Below, in pieces: positions 10,133-21,886 of a stretch of DNA of 64,000 nt (within the stretch, counting starts at the first letter, position 1; each line of letters begins with the position of its first letter). Source of the DNA: Myrmaecium sp. VS I D KN 1 (lineage: Eukaryota > Ascomycota > Dothideomycetes > Valsariales > Valsariaceae); assembly GCA_019775845.1 (NCBI GenBank), contig JADQAV010000009.1, forward strand, positions 1,634,247-1,698,246, given 5' to 3'. A program made the position numbers and the translations under genes. The notes under the pieces were generated by a model. The model did no database searches. It was not told the origin of the DNA and saw nothing but the letters and a program-made list of their open reading frames with translations.

Positions 10133-12851
10133 ATGGCCAACCTCACAGTGATTCGATATACGGTCGAGGAGCTGCATCATCTGCGGGAGTCGCCGCTGTG
10201 CGTGAAGCCAGCCGGCCTGCCCGAGATCACGAAATGGATGGAGTGAGCCTGGATCCCGTCTGATGGAGAGATATCCGAGCGAATGCTGACCTGAGCCCCG
10301 CCAGATCGTCTGTCGACGTCCGCGCGCAACACAAGCCTCGCACCGCTTCCCATCGCGAGAGCAGCGAGACTGCCGAGAACGGTGGACGGCCTACGCTGGT
10401 CGGCACCCGCCATTTCTCGCGCAATTCTACGACGTGTATGTGCGGAGATATTGTGGTTCGTGAGCATGACTGACGTGGTCTACAGCGCCGGAAGATATCA
10501 TTCTCGGACCGCCTAAGGCCGCCTTCGGTTCGGCGTCCTCCATTCGCACCCTTAAGAACAATGACAGCTCCGAGAAGCGGACATTGACCACCTACGACGA
10601 TGATTCTACCTCCAACATTCGCGATCGCTTCTTCCGTAGCCGTGAGAACGAGCGTGACTCGGACCGACGAGATAAGTCCGGTATGCTGAACGGCCGCCGC
10701 CGACCGCAGGACGAGGGCGAGACGTGGGCCAACTTGCGGTCGCGGAAGAGCTTCGGCCAGGAGGACAGCGAGCGTCCTCACCGGAATGGCGACCGCGATC
10801 GCCGCCAGCGCGACGACGAGGGCGACGAGACCCCGCAGCGCCGTAGCACCGGTCGCGGCCGCTTTGAGCAGCTCTGGTCTCGGGGCGAGGACAGCGGCGT
10901 CAGCCTCCGCGAGCCGGAGGGCGTCCGACTCACGCCCAAGACGCAGGGCGGCTGGCGCGACCGCGAGCAGCAGAAGCGTGAGACCCGCGACGAGCGGGGA
11001 TGGGGCCGCCAGCAGGCACAGGAGGAGGATCCCGAATGGATGGACACGCCCGTGAAGCCTGAGAAGAAGACCGTCCGCACGCAGGAAGACTTTCAGCGGT
11101 GGAAGGAGCGCATGAAAGCTGGTGCGACGCCGGCCGAGGAGAAGGAGCCTGAGCAAGCTGTGCCTCCGCCGCCGAAGACAACCACGCCCTCCGCGCTGGG
11201 CTCCGGCCCGACCTCAAAACCAGCGACGCCGCTGGCGGTCGAGGAGGGCGCCGTCAAGAACATGTTCACGCTGTGGGGAGGCAGCAAGCTGGCTGATCCC
11301 GACACGTCCACGCTGTCCAAGTCTACACCGGCCAAGCCGAAGTCATCTCGGTTCGCCAGTCTGTTCTCGGCCCCGGAGCCGCAGGAAAAGCCGCCATCAC
11401 AACCGCCCATGCCGGCGCCAGCCCCGGTCGAAGCCGAGGCCGGCCCCGGAGCGGGCGCTAGCGAGGAGGACAAGGAAGGGTTTGCTCGTGTGCTGCAGAT
11501 GCTGAACAAGTCCAGCATCGAGGCGAGTCCGTCTCCGCAGCATCTCCAAGGACAGTTCGCCTCGCCTAGCGTGGAAAAGCCGAACCCGCTTGCCGGCCTC
11601 TTTGGCCCGCCACCGATGCAGTCTCCCGAAGAGCGCTTCCAGTCCCCTCCTGGCACAATACGTTTGCGCGAGGAGCAGCGCACCGTCCTCCTTGAGACCG
11701 TCCTCAGCCAACGTCCGCCCTCGGTGGAGAAGAAGGGGATGGGATTCCCGCCCATGTCTCCCACGTTTGACGCCGGTATGGACCGTTTCCGATCGCCCGT
11801 GCAGAGCGATCGTGATGCGTTCTCGCCTCTGCAAGGCCCCCCTCGCACCGGCAGTCAGCCGTCGGACTCCTTGGCTGCTCTCATCGGCGGTCGTCCTCAG
11901 GAACATCAGCAAGGACTCAGCCGCGACCGCGAGTTCCTGCTGAACCTGATGCAAGGCTCGTCGCGCGGCGGCACTCCGCAGTCACAGCAGCAGCAGAATG
12001 GGCCGCGTGCTCCCGCTGGACCTCCGAACGAACGCAACATGCAGATGTTCTTCGACCAGAAAGCTCAGCAGCAGCAGCAGCCACAGCAACCGCAACAGAT
12101 GTCCAAGCCGCGCGTGCCGCCAGGCTTCTTCGATGAGCGCGCATTCCTCGAAGCGGAACTTCAGGCCCATGCGCAAGCCGAAGCCATGCGCAAGCCGCGC
12201 AACATGTCCCAGGCGCAGCAAGGACGCGGACCGCCACCCGGCCTCTACGACGACCCGTCCATCGCCGCCATCTCGCGCCGCAGCATCTCCGACGCCCCCA
12301 GCGGCGGCCCTCCGCTCCGCCAGCCGACGAACATGGGTATTCCGCAGCAGCCCGTGCCCGGCCCCGATAGCATGTGGATCAAGCCGATGGGCGTCAACGA
12401 CCGCGGCAGCATCATCCCGCCGCCCCCGGGCTTCGGCGGCAATGCCGCTTCCTCCAACGGCCCGCAGAGCGCGGGACCTCGCCAAGGCCCGCCTCCGGGC
12501 TTCCAGTTCGGCGGCCCTGGCTCCGCGGGCAATACGCCTCTCGGTCCTCCTGGCATGAACGTCGGCGGACCGCGCATGCCCCCTCCGCCTGGCATGATGG
12601 GACCGGTCATGGGCCCTGCCGGTCCGGCTGGCTATCCCTTCGCTGGACCGCCGCCAGGCTTTCCGCCGATGGATTTGATGATGGGACCTGGTGGGCCGGT
12701 GCCGCCGCATGCGCAGGGACAGCGGAGGAGCGCGGGACCGAATGGGATGGCGGGACCGGGTGGACCGGGTGGACCGCCGCCGCCGTCGATGGGTCAGATG
12801 CCGCCGCCGCCGCCGCCGGGGATGGAGGCGTTTTATGGTGGACGGTATTGA
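10133..12851 (+). CDS. eIF4E-transporter (4E-T)-like translational repressor with GYF-ligand motifs
   Basis: Exons 10133..10242, 10305..10435 and 10486..12851; introns of 62 and 50 nt (GTGAGC..CCAG, GTATGT..ACAG), both in phase; 868 aa. The N-terminus YTVEELHHLRESPL resembles the eIF4E-binding region of animal 4E-T (YTKEELLDIKELP). Downstream are arginine/acidic tracts (GRGRFEQLW, EEDPEWMD) and a KSSRFASLF segment, in the order seen in the 4E-T family. The C-terminal third is Gln-, Pro- and Gly-rich and disordered, with many PPG-hydrophobic motifs (PPGFF, PPGLY, PPGFG, PPGFQ, PPGMM), the consensus ligand of Smy2/GIGYF-type GYF domains. Expected role: cytoplasmic mRNP or P-body factor linking eIF4E to decay and repression. 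Family assignment is moderate. The canonical YxxxxL-phi motif has His at phi. Confidence 0.65.
12067..12098 (+). repeat. CAG/CAA polyglutamine tract in the 4E-T-like gene
   Basis: Run of CAG/CAA-type codons interrupted by Pro, inside the disordered C-terminal half of the 4E-T-like protein. Likely length-polymorphic. Confidence 0.6.
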
Positions 12852-14769
12852 TGGAGATAAGACATGCATCTGCGTTTGCAATCACTCGGGAGGGGAAGAG
12901 AGATGTGCGAGGAATCATTGATTGCACGTGGAGGCGGAGACGATATCGATTTCTATCGCTCCAGGGGACTGGGAAGCGGGAAGAGTGTGAACAAGAGGAT
13001 CTTTTATTGTTTTGATTAGGGTGAGGTGAGGTGATGAAAGGGGTTCAGGGCTGCTTTTTCCTTTTCTTCTTTTTTTTCTCTCTTCTCTTTTTTCTTTTCT
13101 CCTTTTTTTTCTGGTTTACTTTTTTCATCCTTTTTTCTTTCTTTCTCGTGTTCTTTTCCTTCTTCTTCTTCTTCTTCTTCTATGACTGCTGCCCTGCTTT
13201 CTTAAGCTGCTCTTCTGAAACTCCCCCCTTCCTCCGGTTTATCTATCCTTCTTACTTCCCTCCTCTTTCCTCCTCTGAGATTCCTTTACCCCCTCCCTCT
13301 TTCCCCTTCTCCTTCTGCCGCCTCTTCTCAGAGCGAGCTTGCCAGTCTGTACTCGGGTTTTCCTCTCTTCTGAATATCGGGGTCAGGAGACCTGAGTTGA
13401 ACGGCCGAGGGAAGAATTGCAGTTGGCTCCGAAAACAAAAAAATATGAATGGAATGTGAATGTGAATGTGAAATAGGAATCGATGTGATTTGATATGGAT
13501 TGTGATATACACTCCTTTGCTTTCAAGCTCAGGTTCCTCCACCGCCTTGACCTGATATACGTACATACGGTGGGGGAGGGAGGAAGGGATCGATATCTTG
13601 ATTGGCCCCTCCCTCTCACAAGCTGCTAGTCAATTCATAGCCTAGCGACACGGCAAGATCCGCGATAGGGGAGAAGGAAGGAAGGACTCCACTCTCCACC
13701 ATCATCACATAAGCAGAATTTGTGGGTTTTGGAAAAGCTTTTTTTTTTCAGTGTGGCGCCACGTTCGCGGACTTCCTCCCGCGCCGCCGTTCGTGAACTT
13801 CGTCGGCTGGCCTAGGCCCTTCTTCCCAACTGATGTTGGGGTGGTTTCACATCCAACCCTGCAATGTATGTGGTGTTTTGGTTAGATAGACGGGGAGGGA
13901 GGGAGGGACTGTATGGGTATGAGGACGAAGTAGAGGTGTGAAATAGATACCATTTAAACTCGACAGGAGAGTTTATCTTTAGTGGTTTAGTGAATATACG
14001 GAGTAGGAGTAGGGGGAAGCTAAAGTCGAACCCACCTCTCCATATCTCCTATCGATGGACGATCCATCACAACCGCATCTCTGGCGCGGAGTCTCTCAAC
14101 ACGCGTTTACCATTCACTCCATTCACTCTCCCCAGCGCAGCGGACACGGTCTCCACCCCCTTCCTCCCTCCTCCCTCCTTCCGCTCCCCCTCCACCTCCG
14201 CTCACCTCCCCCACCCCTCCCTCTCCGCTGCTAGGAGATCTCTTGGCTTGGGACTCCAGTCCCCTGATCTTGTATCTACCTGCTCACTTACATCCAACAC
14301 GTCACATCATCACGTGTCATCCTCCGCTCTCCTCGAAATCTCCTATCTCCTCTTTCTTCCGGAGTTGACACATATCCCCGCCCGTGTATCCGCGCACGCG
14401 GCGATCCTGACTCGCGCGAGATATCCATCCACCCATCTCAACGTTCTTCCATCATCGGTTCATCACATCCCATACCATCCCACCGCGCCTATCTCTTCTT
14501 CCCGCTCTCTCTCCGCGCCCACCCCCGGGCTCCTCCCCGCCTCCGCTCTCCGCTCCGCCCTCTCGGTGAATCCGCGCGCTCTCTCTCATCCTCTGCCGGT
14601 GTTGGTTCATTCCGGATCGGGGCCTTTTGCGGGGGAGGTTGTGTGTCTGTGCGTGCGTGCGTGCGTGACTGGGCACGCGCGTGTGTGCTGCGTTTGCCCA
14701 CCAAGTCGTACCGTAAGACAGAGGGAAGGAAAGGGAAAAGAGAGGGAAAGGAAAGGAAAGGTAGCAAAG
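12852..14769. other. Long intergenic region/5' leader upstream of the Zn2Cys6 regulator
   Basis: About 1.9 kb without a supportable gene. It contains a T/C-rich tract with (TTC)n at about 13058-13190, short GAATGT repeats near 13446-13476, a (TGCG)n/GT-rich stretch at 14641-14690, and GA-rich sequence just before the ATG (14718-14765). From 13990 the frame of the regulator is open with no in-frame ATG; see findings. Confidence 0.5.
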
Positions 14770-17444
14770 ATGTTCGCGATCATGGAGCCGTCGGCGGTCA
14801 CGGGCACGTACCGCACCATCGGCCCGACGGCGAAGGCGGGCGCGTGCGATCAGTGTCGGCATCGGAAGGTTAGGGTATGTCTTTTGTTTTTTCTTCTTCT
14901 GATTCTCTTCTTCCCCTCGTTAACCAATGGCCTCCTCCTTCCGGCCGGGCGGCCCTGCAGTGCGACATGGGCAAACCCTGCTCGACCTGCCGCGAGCGCG
15001 GGTTCAGCTGCACGTACGACAAGATCCGGAAGAAGCGCGGACCGGCTGGGAAGCGGGTGACGGAGATCCGCCGAAACCAGGCGGGCGGACCGACGGGGAC
15101 GACGACCACGACGAGCGTGCCTCCGGATATCATCCAGCAGCACCAGCAACATTCCTCACATCCGCCGCCCCTCGACCATGCCAGTTCGCACTCGGACCAG
15201 ACGACGCCGAGCGGTGAGCAGACGCCCTCCCCCGCCACGTCTTCCTTCACCCATCACTACGTCCCCCACCGGCAGGACGTGTATCCACTCCCGCCCGATC
15301 CCGCCGGCCAGTACGTGAGCCAGTCGCCGCTGGCGCCGATGCTGCCCGGCGGCGGGTACATGCCGAGCCCGTGGGATCAGGCGGTCGAGGCGGCGGCGGT
15401 AACGGGTGGTGGTGGTGGCGGCGGTCCCGGCGGTCCCGGCGACGGGGTGTGGAGTCCGGCGACGTCGGCGATCGACCCGCTGCTGGCCAACGCGCCGGGC
15501 GGGTTCAAAATCCCGAGCTTCCCGGTGGAGTCGGAGTCGCCGTCGGAGGCGGCGGCGGCGCAGGCGTTCGCGGCGCTGCCGGAGCAGTTCGTGACGGCGA
15601 CGGAGGCGGAGGCGGAAGCGGAAGCGGGGGCGGGAGCGGAGGCGGACGTCTGGCCGCGGCTGATCAACGAGGCTAGCCTGCTGCCCTGGATCGACGTCTG
15701 GTTCAAGCGGCTGCACCCGACGCTGCCGATCCTGGACCGGGTGTCGCTGTACCACGACATGCTGCTGCGCCAGCACCGCGCCGACCGCCAGTACGGCGCC
15801 ATGCTGCTCGCCCTCTGCGCCTTCGCCATGACTCAGCCCGTCCGCATGGAGGAGCGCGCCTCCCTGCCCTCCCGCGCCGTCCAGGCCCGCATGCTGCTCG
15901 AGGAGGCCGCCCGCATGCGCTGCGCCGCTGATTTCGGCGAGCATCCCACCTTGCCCGCCGTCCTCACTAGCTTTTTCCTGTTTGCGTGCCTCTTCGGCGC
16001 GAATCAGCATCGTGCTGCCTGGCATCGTCTGCGGGAGGCTGTCGACCTGGCTTTCTCCCTCGGCCTGCATGATCCGCGCGCCTACCGCGACTTAACCGCC
16101 GAGCAGCGTGAGCAGTGGCTGCGGACCTATCTGGTCCTGTCCGTGACAGAGAGGTGAGTGTTGTTGTGAATCCGATGACTAAGCCTACATGAGTGAATGC
16201 TGATCCTACTCCTCTTCCTGTCCCCACAGAGCATACGCCCTCCAACGCCAACACTCGATCGGCTTCCGCGGCCGCCCCAGCGCCAACGCCCGCTTCATGC
16301 AAAACTTCGACCTCTCGCGCCCCCAGGAGGAGGAAGAAGCCGGGCGAATCATGTCCGGCCTGCTCGCCCACGACCGCGCCGACGCCATCCCCGTCACCGG
16401 CCTCCTCTACCTCATGGAATCCTTCGACGCCATCGACGAAGGCATCGTCGGGTGTTGGAACGGGCACTGCGCGCCCGCGGACGGCCTGAACGGGGGAGGA
16501 AACGAAGCCGGAGCCGCAGGAGAACAGGGAGGAGGAATTGGCACGGAAGGACCACCGTCCCGACGTAGAGGTTGCAGCCGCTTCGACGGCGCCCCGGCCC
16601 TCCTGCGCGTCTTCGCCGCCCTCCGCGCCGCCCGTCGCGCCTCCTACGCCGGCGCCTCCGCTTTCGCCCCGGGAACCCGCTCCATCCCCCTGGCCGCGTT
16701 GGCGGAGAGCCAGCGCGCGGACATCGCGCTCACGCAGACCTGGCTCGTGAATCGCGTCTGGAGCCTCGGCCGGTCGCACGGCTTGATCCAGAATGGCGGC
16801 GGAGGGGGATCCGACGGCGGAGGTGCAGCGGATGGCGGACTGGTGACGTGCTCCCTTGATGCAAGACGACACCCCGAACTCCGCACCGCCTTCGCCTTTC
16901 ACATCGGTCTCGCCGCCGTGCTGCAGGCGCGCAGCCTCGAGCGTCGCGCGCTGGAGGTGCATGGCGTGGGTTTGGTACGTGTCGTAACTCACAATTCCCC
17001 CCCCCCCCCTCTCCCTCACCCAACTAACCCCCCCTTAAGATCGAAAAACTCTACGACATCGCCCACGGCGTCCTCACCGCGTTGCGCGAGGAATCCAGCA
17101 CCCCCAATCCTCCAACGTCCCTGAACACCCTCCTCCACGCCCCCCTCTCCACTGAACTCCTCGATGACCTCGCGCTGCTGGATCCGAGTTTGCTTTCCCT
17201 GCCCTCGCGCGCCGCACCGCGTGCGCCGCTGCCGCACACGGTTCGTGCGGTGCTGGATGCGCTTGCCGCGCTGATTTTGGAGCTCCGGTCCGGTGAGACG
17301 GTGTTTGCGAGGAGGTTTGTGGGGGAGATGGAGGGCTTGTTGGGGTCTGCGGGGCTGGGGCTGGGGGAGGGGGTGGGTGCTGGTGCTGCCGCTGGTGCTG
17401 GCGCACCGTCGACCGGGGGGTGGAGGGGGTTTGGGGTTGGTTGA
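14770..17444 (+). CDS. Zn2Cys6 binuclear-cluster transcription factor
   Basis: Exons 14770..14874, 14961..16153, 16230..16974 and 17040..17444; introns of 86, 76 and 65 nt, all canonical GT-AG and in phase; 815 aa. The first intron splits the zinc cluster: CDQCRHRKVR joins CDMGKPCSTCRERGFSC, giving the six-cysteine CxxCx6Cx6CxxCx6C pattern, followed by a basic linker (KIRKKRGPAGKR). The middle is Gln/His/Pro/Gly-rich. The fungal-specific TF domain (PF04082-type) starts near 15650 (LPWIDVWFKRLHPTLPILD) and includes FGANQHRAAWHRLREAVDLAFSLGLH. I cannot name the target pathway. Neighbours are housekeeping genes, so context gives no hint. A second Met four codons in is an alternative start. Confidence 0.9.
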
Positions 17445-18118
17445 TTGGTTTGGTTTGGTTGGGCTGGATTTGAGTGATAGGGAGGGGGATGGTGGTGGGG
17501 GTGGAGGTGGAGGTGGAGGTGAGGTGCTTTGTATATGTATTGTATATATGTACGTTGTGCTGTATGTATGTATGTCTGGCGGACGAGAAGGGATGATCAT
17601 GATGGATGGGGATGGAATATCTGATATGAGTTGACATGGCAGACTGGCTGGCTGGCTGGCATAGCATCAGAAGGCATTGCATGGCATTTTGGAAATACCG
17701 GAGATTTTTCACATTTTCATTTCTTTTTTTTTTTCCCCTCTTCGCTTCTCCTCTTCAAGTTCATTGTTGATGGGAAGGGACAGCGATATCACCATTTCTT
17801 TTTCTCTCTACTGTTTCTTAGCATAATAATCACTCAGCATCCAAACGACGCAGCCAGCGATGGAATCAGCGTGTGAGCAAGCACGGTAACCATCCATTCC
17901 ATCGGTATACCCATACACCACCACACCCATATTACACACATGTTTCATACCCGCCATCATCCGTATCCATAGCCATCCATTCATACGTAAAGCCCCCTTC
18001 ACGAAGAAGAGAAGCACGAAACCAAAACAAAAAACCGAACGTAAAACCCGCCCCAAAACGCCTCCAACCCCCCCATCCCAAAAGACGCCCTCCTCTCCCC
18101 CCTTTCCATTCACACAAA
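17445..18118. other. Convergent 3' intergenic region
   Basis: Spacer between the 3' ends of the Zn2Cys6 regulator (+) and MCM6 (-). It contains GGTGGA-type short repeats at 17490-17522, TGTATG repeats near 17540-17575, GGCT repeats near 17645, and a T tract near 17725. No gene seen. Confidence 0.5.
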
Positions 18119-21100
18119 TCAAACATCATCCAACGCACAATTCGGATGCATAACATACACCACCTTTCCCCTCTGCCCCCCAGCCCCACTGCCCCCATCC
18201 CCCTGTCCCTCCACCAACCCCTCCCCCCTAATCGGCATCACAATCCGATCCCGCACCATGCGTCGCAGCACCTTGCGCGCCAGCCGCCGCTCCTCCTCCA
18301 AATCCGCCTGGCTCTCCAGCTCCCCCTCCCGCTGCTCCAGATACCAGATCAACAGCTCGTCTTCTTCGACGCCGTCGCTGGTAGCGGCGGCGGCGGCGCC
18401 TGCGGCTGCGGCCGAGGCCGAGGCCTGGTCGGCCTCGGAGGCTTGATGTTCGCGCTCCGCGCTCACGACCCGTTTCACCAGCAGGTTGAGGATTTGCATG
18501 TACTTGTCGTAGCTGATCTTGGTCTTTTCCTTGTGCGACGGCGGCTGGGATTGCGCATGCTGCGCATGCTGCTGCTCATCCACATCCATCGCGGCGGCAG
18601 CCTCGGCGTCCTCAGCCGCCTTGCGGAACGCCGCCTCGACTTCCGCCGTCTCCTCCTCCTCCTCGTCCTCATCCTCGACCTCGACGTCATCCTTGTCGAC
18701 GCTAATGATGCTCTGCCGCAGCAGATTGTACGCCTCCCGGACGAACTCCGGGGTGACCTCGAGCACGCAGTTCGCCTTGGCGATCGCCTCGGAGAGCCGG
18801 ATCATGCTCTCGAGCTGGCGGACCGTGATCCGGTAGCTGTTGCGGCCGATGCCGCCCTGGGCGTCGTCGGCGCGGAGCTCGCGATACTTCTCCACCAGGG
18901 TGAGCCGCGCCTCCGCCGTGAACTCCGGCTGGAACGTCCGGGCGAACCGGATGTACCGCTGCAGCTGCTCCGTGCTGAACTCCGGCCGCACCGCCTCGTC
19001 CCGCAGCCGGTGGATCCCCACGATGTGCCGGGCCAGGTGCCGGTCCACCCGCTCCTCGCACTCGTCCAGCACCACGAAGAACAGGTCGAACCGCGACATG
19101 ATGGGCGCGCTCATGTTGATGTTCGCCCGCAGCGTCGTCTTCCGGTTGTACCGCCCGCCCACCGGGTTCGCCGCCGCCAGGATCGAGGTGCGCGCGTTCA
19201 GCGTGGCGTGGATGCCCGCCTTCGCGATCGAGATGGTCTGCTGCTCCATCGCCTCGTGGATGGCGACCTGGTCGGCCACGTCCATCTTGTCGAACTCGTC
19301 GATCGCGCAGATGCCGTTGTCCGCCAGCATCAGCGCGCCCGCCTCGATCGTGAACTCGCCCGTCTCCTCGTCCTTCACCACCGCCGCCGTCAGACCGGCC
19401 GCCGAGGAGGCCTTGCCGGACGTGTACACCGCCCGCGGCAGGAAGCTGCAGATGTACTTGAGGAACTGCGACTTGCTGGTGGACGGGTCGCCGACGATGC
19501 AGATGTTGATGTCGCCACGCAGGGCCATGCCCTCAGGCGTCACCTTGGACACGCCGCCGAGCAGCTGCAGGAGCAGACCCTTCTTGATCACCTGGTGGCC
19601 GTACACCATCGGCGCGATCGAGTCGACCAGGCGCATGAAGATGTTGGGCTTGTGCACCATCTCGCGCAGGTCCTCGATCTCGGCCGGGCTCAGCGTCGCC
19701 AGGAACTCCGCCTGGGCCTTCTCGCCTGTCGCCGCCGCCGACTCGAGCGGGGCGATCTGGTTGAGCGACTGGAGGATGTTGTCGGCCTGGCCGACGAGGT
19801 GCTGGTTCGCGCTCTGGCCCGCCGTCGACGTGTCCGGCGTCACCATGCACGCCAGGAAGGCCATCCGGTAGGTCAGGTCGCGCACGCCGAGCGCCTTGAG
19901 CCCGCTCACGCCGCTGCCGCCCACGTCGCTGCCCCGGGGCGCGTTGCCCGTGTCGCGCATCGCCTGCGGCCGCACCCCCGGCACCCGGAACTGGCTCACG
20001 TCCGGGATGACGATGACGGTGCCGGTGAAGATGCACTTCTCGCCCGCCTTGGCCCGGTCGACCATCTCGCCGCGCAGGATGACGTCCATGGTCCGGGGCA
20101 TGCTGCCCGTCGGGATCTCCGAGCTGTTCTCCTGGATCCGCACCTTCTGCCAGTCGACGAAGGTGCTCTGCCGGATGTCCAGCCGCCAGCCCTCGCGGTT
20201 GCCGCACGTCATGTTCGGGCACTGCGTCGGCTCCGTGTACTTGAACGTCTGCTCGATGTTGGGCACGACCGAGTTGCACACCTCGCACACGAACGTGGCC
20301 AGCGAGAGCTCCGGCCGCACCTCCGACGTCCGCGTCACCGTGCCGGAGATGGAGAGCAGCTTGCCGATGGAGGAGGTGCGGAGCTGGCGGACGCGGGTAA
20401 CGAGCGGGAGGTTGTAGAACGCGAGCGTGAAGAGCTTGTCCGTCTGCTGATTGGGCGTCTTCTCCGCGAGCTCGGGGTCGGCCTCGCTGGTGCCCGCGAC
20501 GGACGAGCCAGTGACGGTGGAGGTGGCCTGGCGATGCTGGCGGTAGTACAACGGCTCGTACTTGGCGATCAGGTGGTGCAGCGCCCGGTTCATGTAGGGG
20601 AGGAAACGGTAGTAGGCGTTGGCAATAGCGTCCGCCATGATGCCCTCTTGGAAGCCGAGGAGATGCTTGTAGTCGACGTAGAGGGTGGAGAGGTTGTTTT
20701 CCCGCAGGCCATGCACCTGGGCGACGTAGTATTTTTCGGAGTCAGGCAGCTGCGAGGGAGGGGTGTTGGCGTAGGCCGGGTTGTCCGTGAAGCTGTTGAT
20801 GTCAGAATCAGTCTATCCCGCCTCCAGTAAAGTCATGGTGCATCCCTACCTCTCCAAAAACTCTTGAAACCGCTGCGACAGCGCCTCCGCCGTCAAATCC
20901 ACCACGCGAGGGATCTCCGGCCGCGGGCCGATGGTTTTGCGGATGGTGCTTCGCGCGTTGACCAGCTCGTCGTCCGGGTCGATGTTGAGTTCGCTGTGCA
21001 GGTTCGTGCTCTCGGACGGCGGCCCTCGCGGTCGCGAGGAGGAGCGGTTGTGGCGTGTGCGAGAGGAGGGAGCGTCGCTGTGCGGGACCGCCTGCGGCGT

Positions 21101-21151
21101 CGACGGATCGAAACCGCCGGAACTCATGACGGCATCCACCATGGATGACAT
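18119..21151 (-). CDS. MCM6: MCM6 replicative helicase subunit
   Basis: Exons 21151..20850 and 20792..18119 (minus); one 57-nt intron (GTAGGG..ACAG) joins FLE to SFTDNPAYAN in phase; 991 aa. It has an N-terminal A domain, a zinc ribbon (CEVC ... CPNMTC, about residues 270-297), Walker A GDPSTSKSQ (about 535), Walker B CAIDEFDKMD (about 598) and arginine finger SRFDLFF (about 667). The RTMDVILRGEMVDRAKAGE segment and a long acidic C-terminal stretch plus winged-helix-like tail identify the MCM6 paralogue of the MCM2-7 hexamer, which licenses origins and unwinds DNA in S phase. I chose the ATG at 21151 because the 30 upstream in-frame residues are Ser/Thr low complexity. A G1/S-type motif sits about 200 bp upstream. 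Confidence 0.95.
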
Positions 21152-21886
21152 TGTGGAGGACGCTGGGGTATATGAGAAGTGAAGGGTATGGAGGGAGGTG
21201 GAGGAGGAGGAGGTGGAGGTGGTGGAAGTGGTGAAGGGCAAAGTTTGGATAGCGAGCGATGGTGTTGAGTTCCAGTTGAGCGGGGACCACCAAGCCGGTT
21301 GACGGGGAGATTTTGCGGCCGTCAGGGGTGGCGCGTGGGCGCGATGGTGGACGCGACGCGAAAATCAATTTAGCTGCCGTTTTGGGTTAGTGTAGATGAC
21401 ATCTGGTCTTCATCGACAAATGATAATAAACATCGTCAACACCACTGTTTCCACCGTGGATGAGGAACTTCTGGTAAATATCAAGAGAGGTAGTTACCGC
21501 ATGGAGGTGGACAATCGCTGTAACAACTTCAGAACATCATGAAATCTTGGAGTGGTTAGCAGGAAGAGAGGAACAGAGGAGCGACTCTCTCCGGGATGTT
21601 CACTACATGGCGAACGATCTTCCCTTCTGCTACTGCTCCTCCACCTTTCTCCCTCAGACCCGAGAGAAAGAAAGCAGGAAAGGAAAGCAGGAGAGGATGA
21701 AGGTGATACAGGAAGCGATAGGCGCCAAGGTCATCTCGTCAGTTCATACATTATATATTAATTCGCTTCAACACAAATCTCACATGGAAGAGCAAGTAGG
21801 CAAAAGAAAAGAATAAATCATCATTATCGTTCCTACATCATCAGTAAAAAAAAGCATGAAATCATCTGCCAACCTCCCCAGCCAGC
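21152..21886. other. MCM6 promoter region and 3' flank of the 6PGDH-like gene
   Basis: 735 bp with no supportable gene. It contains the ACGCG-type element at 21351-21364 and an A+T-rich, AAAG-rich part beyond 21650. Confidence 0.5.
21351..21364. promoter_or_regulatory. MBF/SBF-type G1/S element (ACGCGACGCGAAAA)
   Basis: Tandem ACGCG cores fused to CGCGAAA, about 200 bp upstream of the MCM6 ATG. MCB (ACGCGT) and SCB (CRCGAAA) boxes bound by Mbp1/Swi4-Swi6-type complexes are known to drive MCM genes at G1/S in fungi. Function here is inferred from sequence and position. Confidence 0.5.

Noticed and set aside
10227-11156. 309-codon minus-strand frame opposite the 4E-T-like gene
   Set aside because: Antisense shadow caused by GC-rich codon use. 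The + strand gene has exon phases and motifs.
13031-13459. Phe/Ser-rich 142-codon frame
   Set aside because: Translation of a T/C microsatellite tract, not protein-like.
17873-20830. 985-codon open frame on the + strand opposite MCM6
   Set aside because: It is the antisense of a GC3-rich conserved gene. Its translation is Arg/His/Leu low complexity with no domain.
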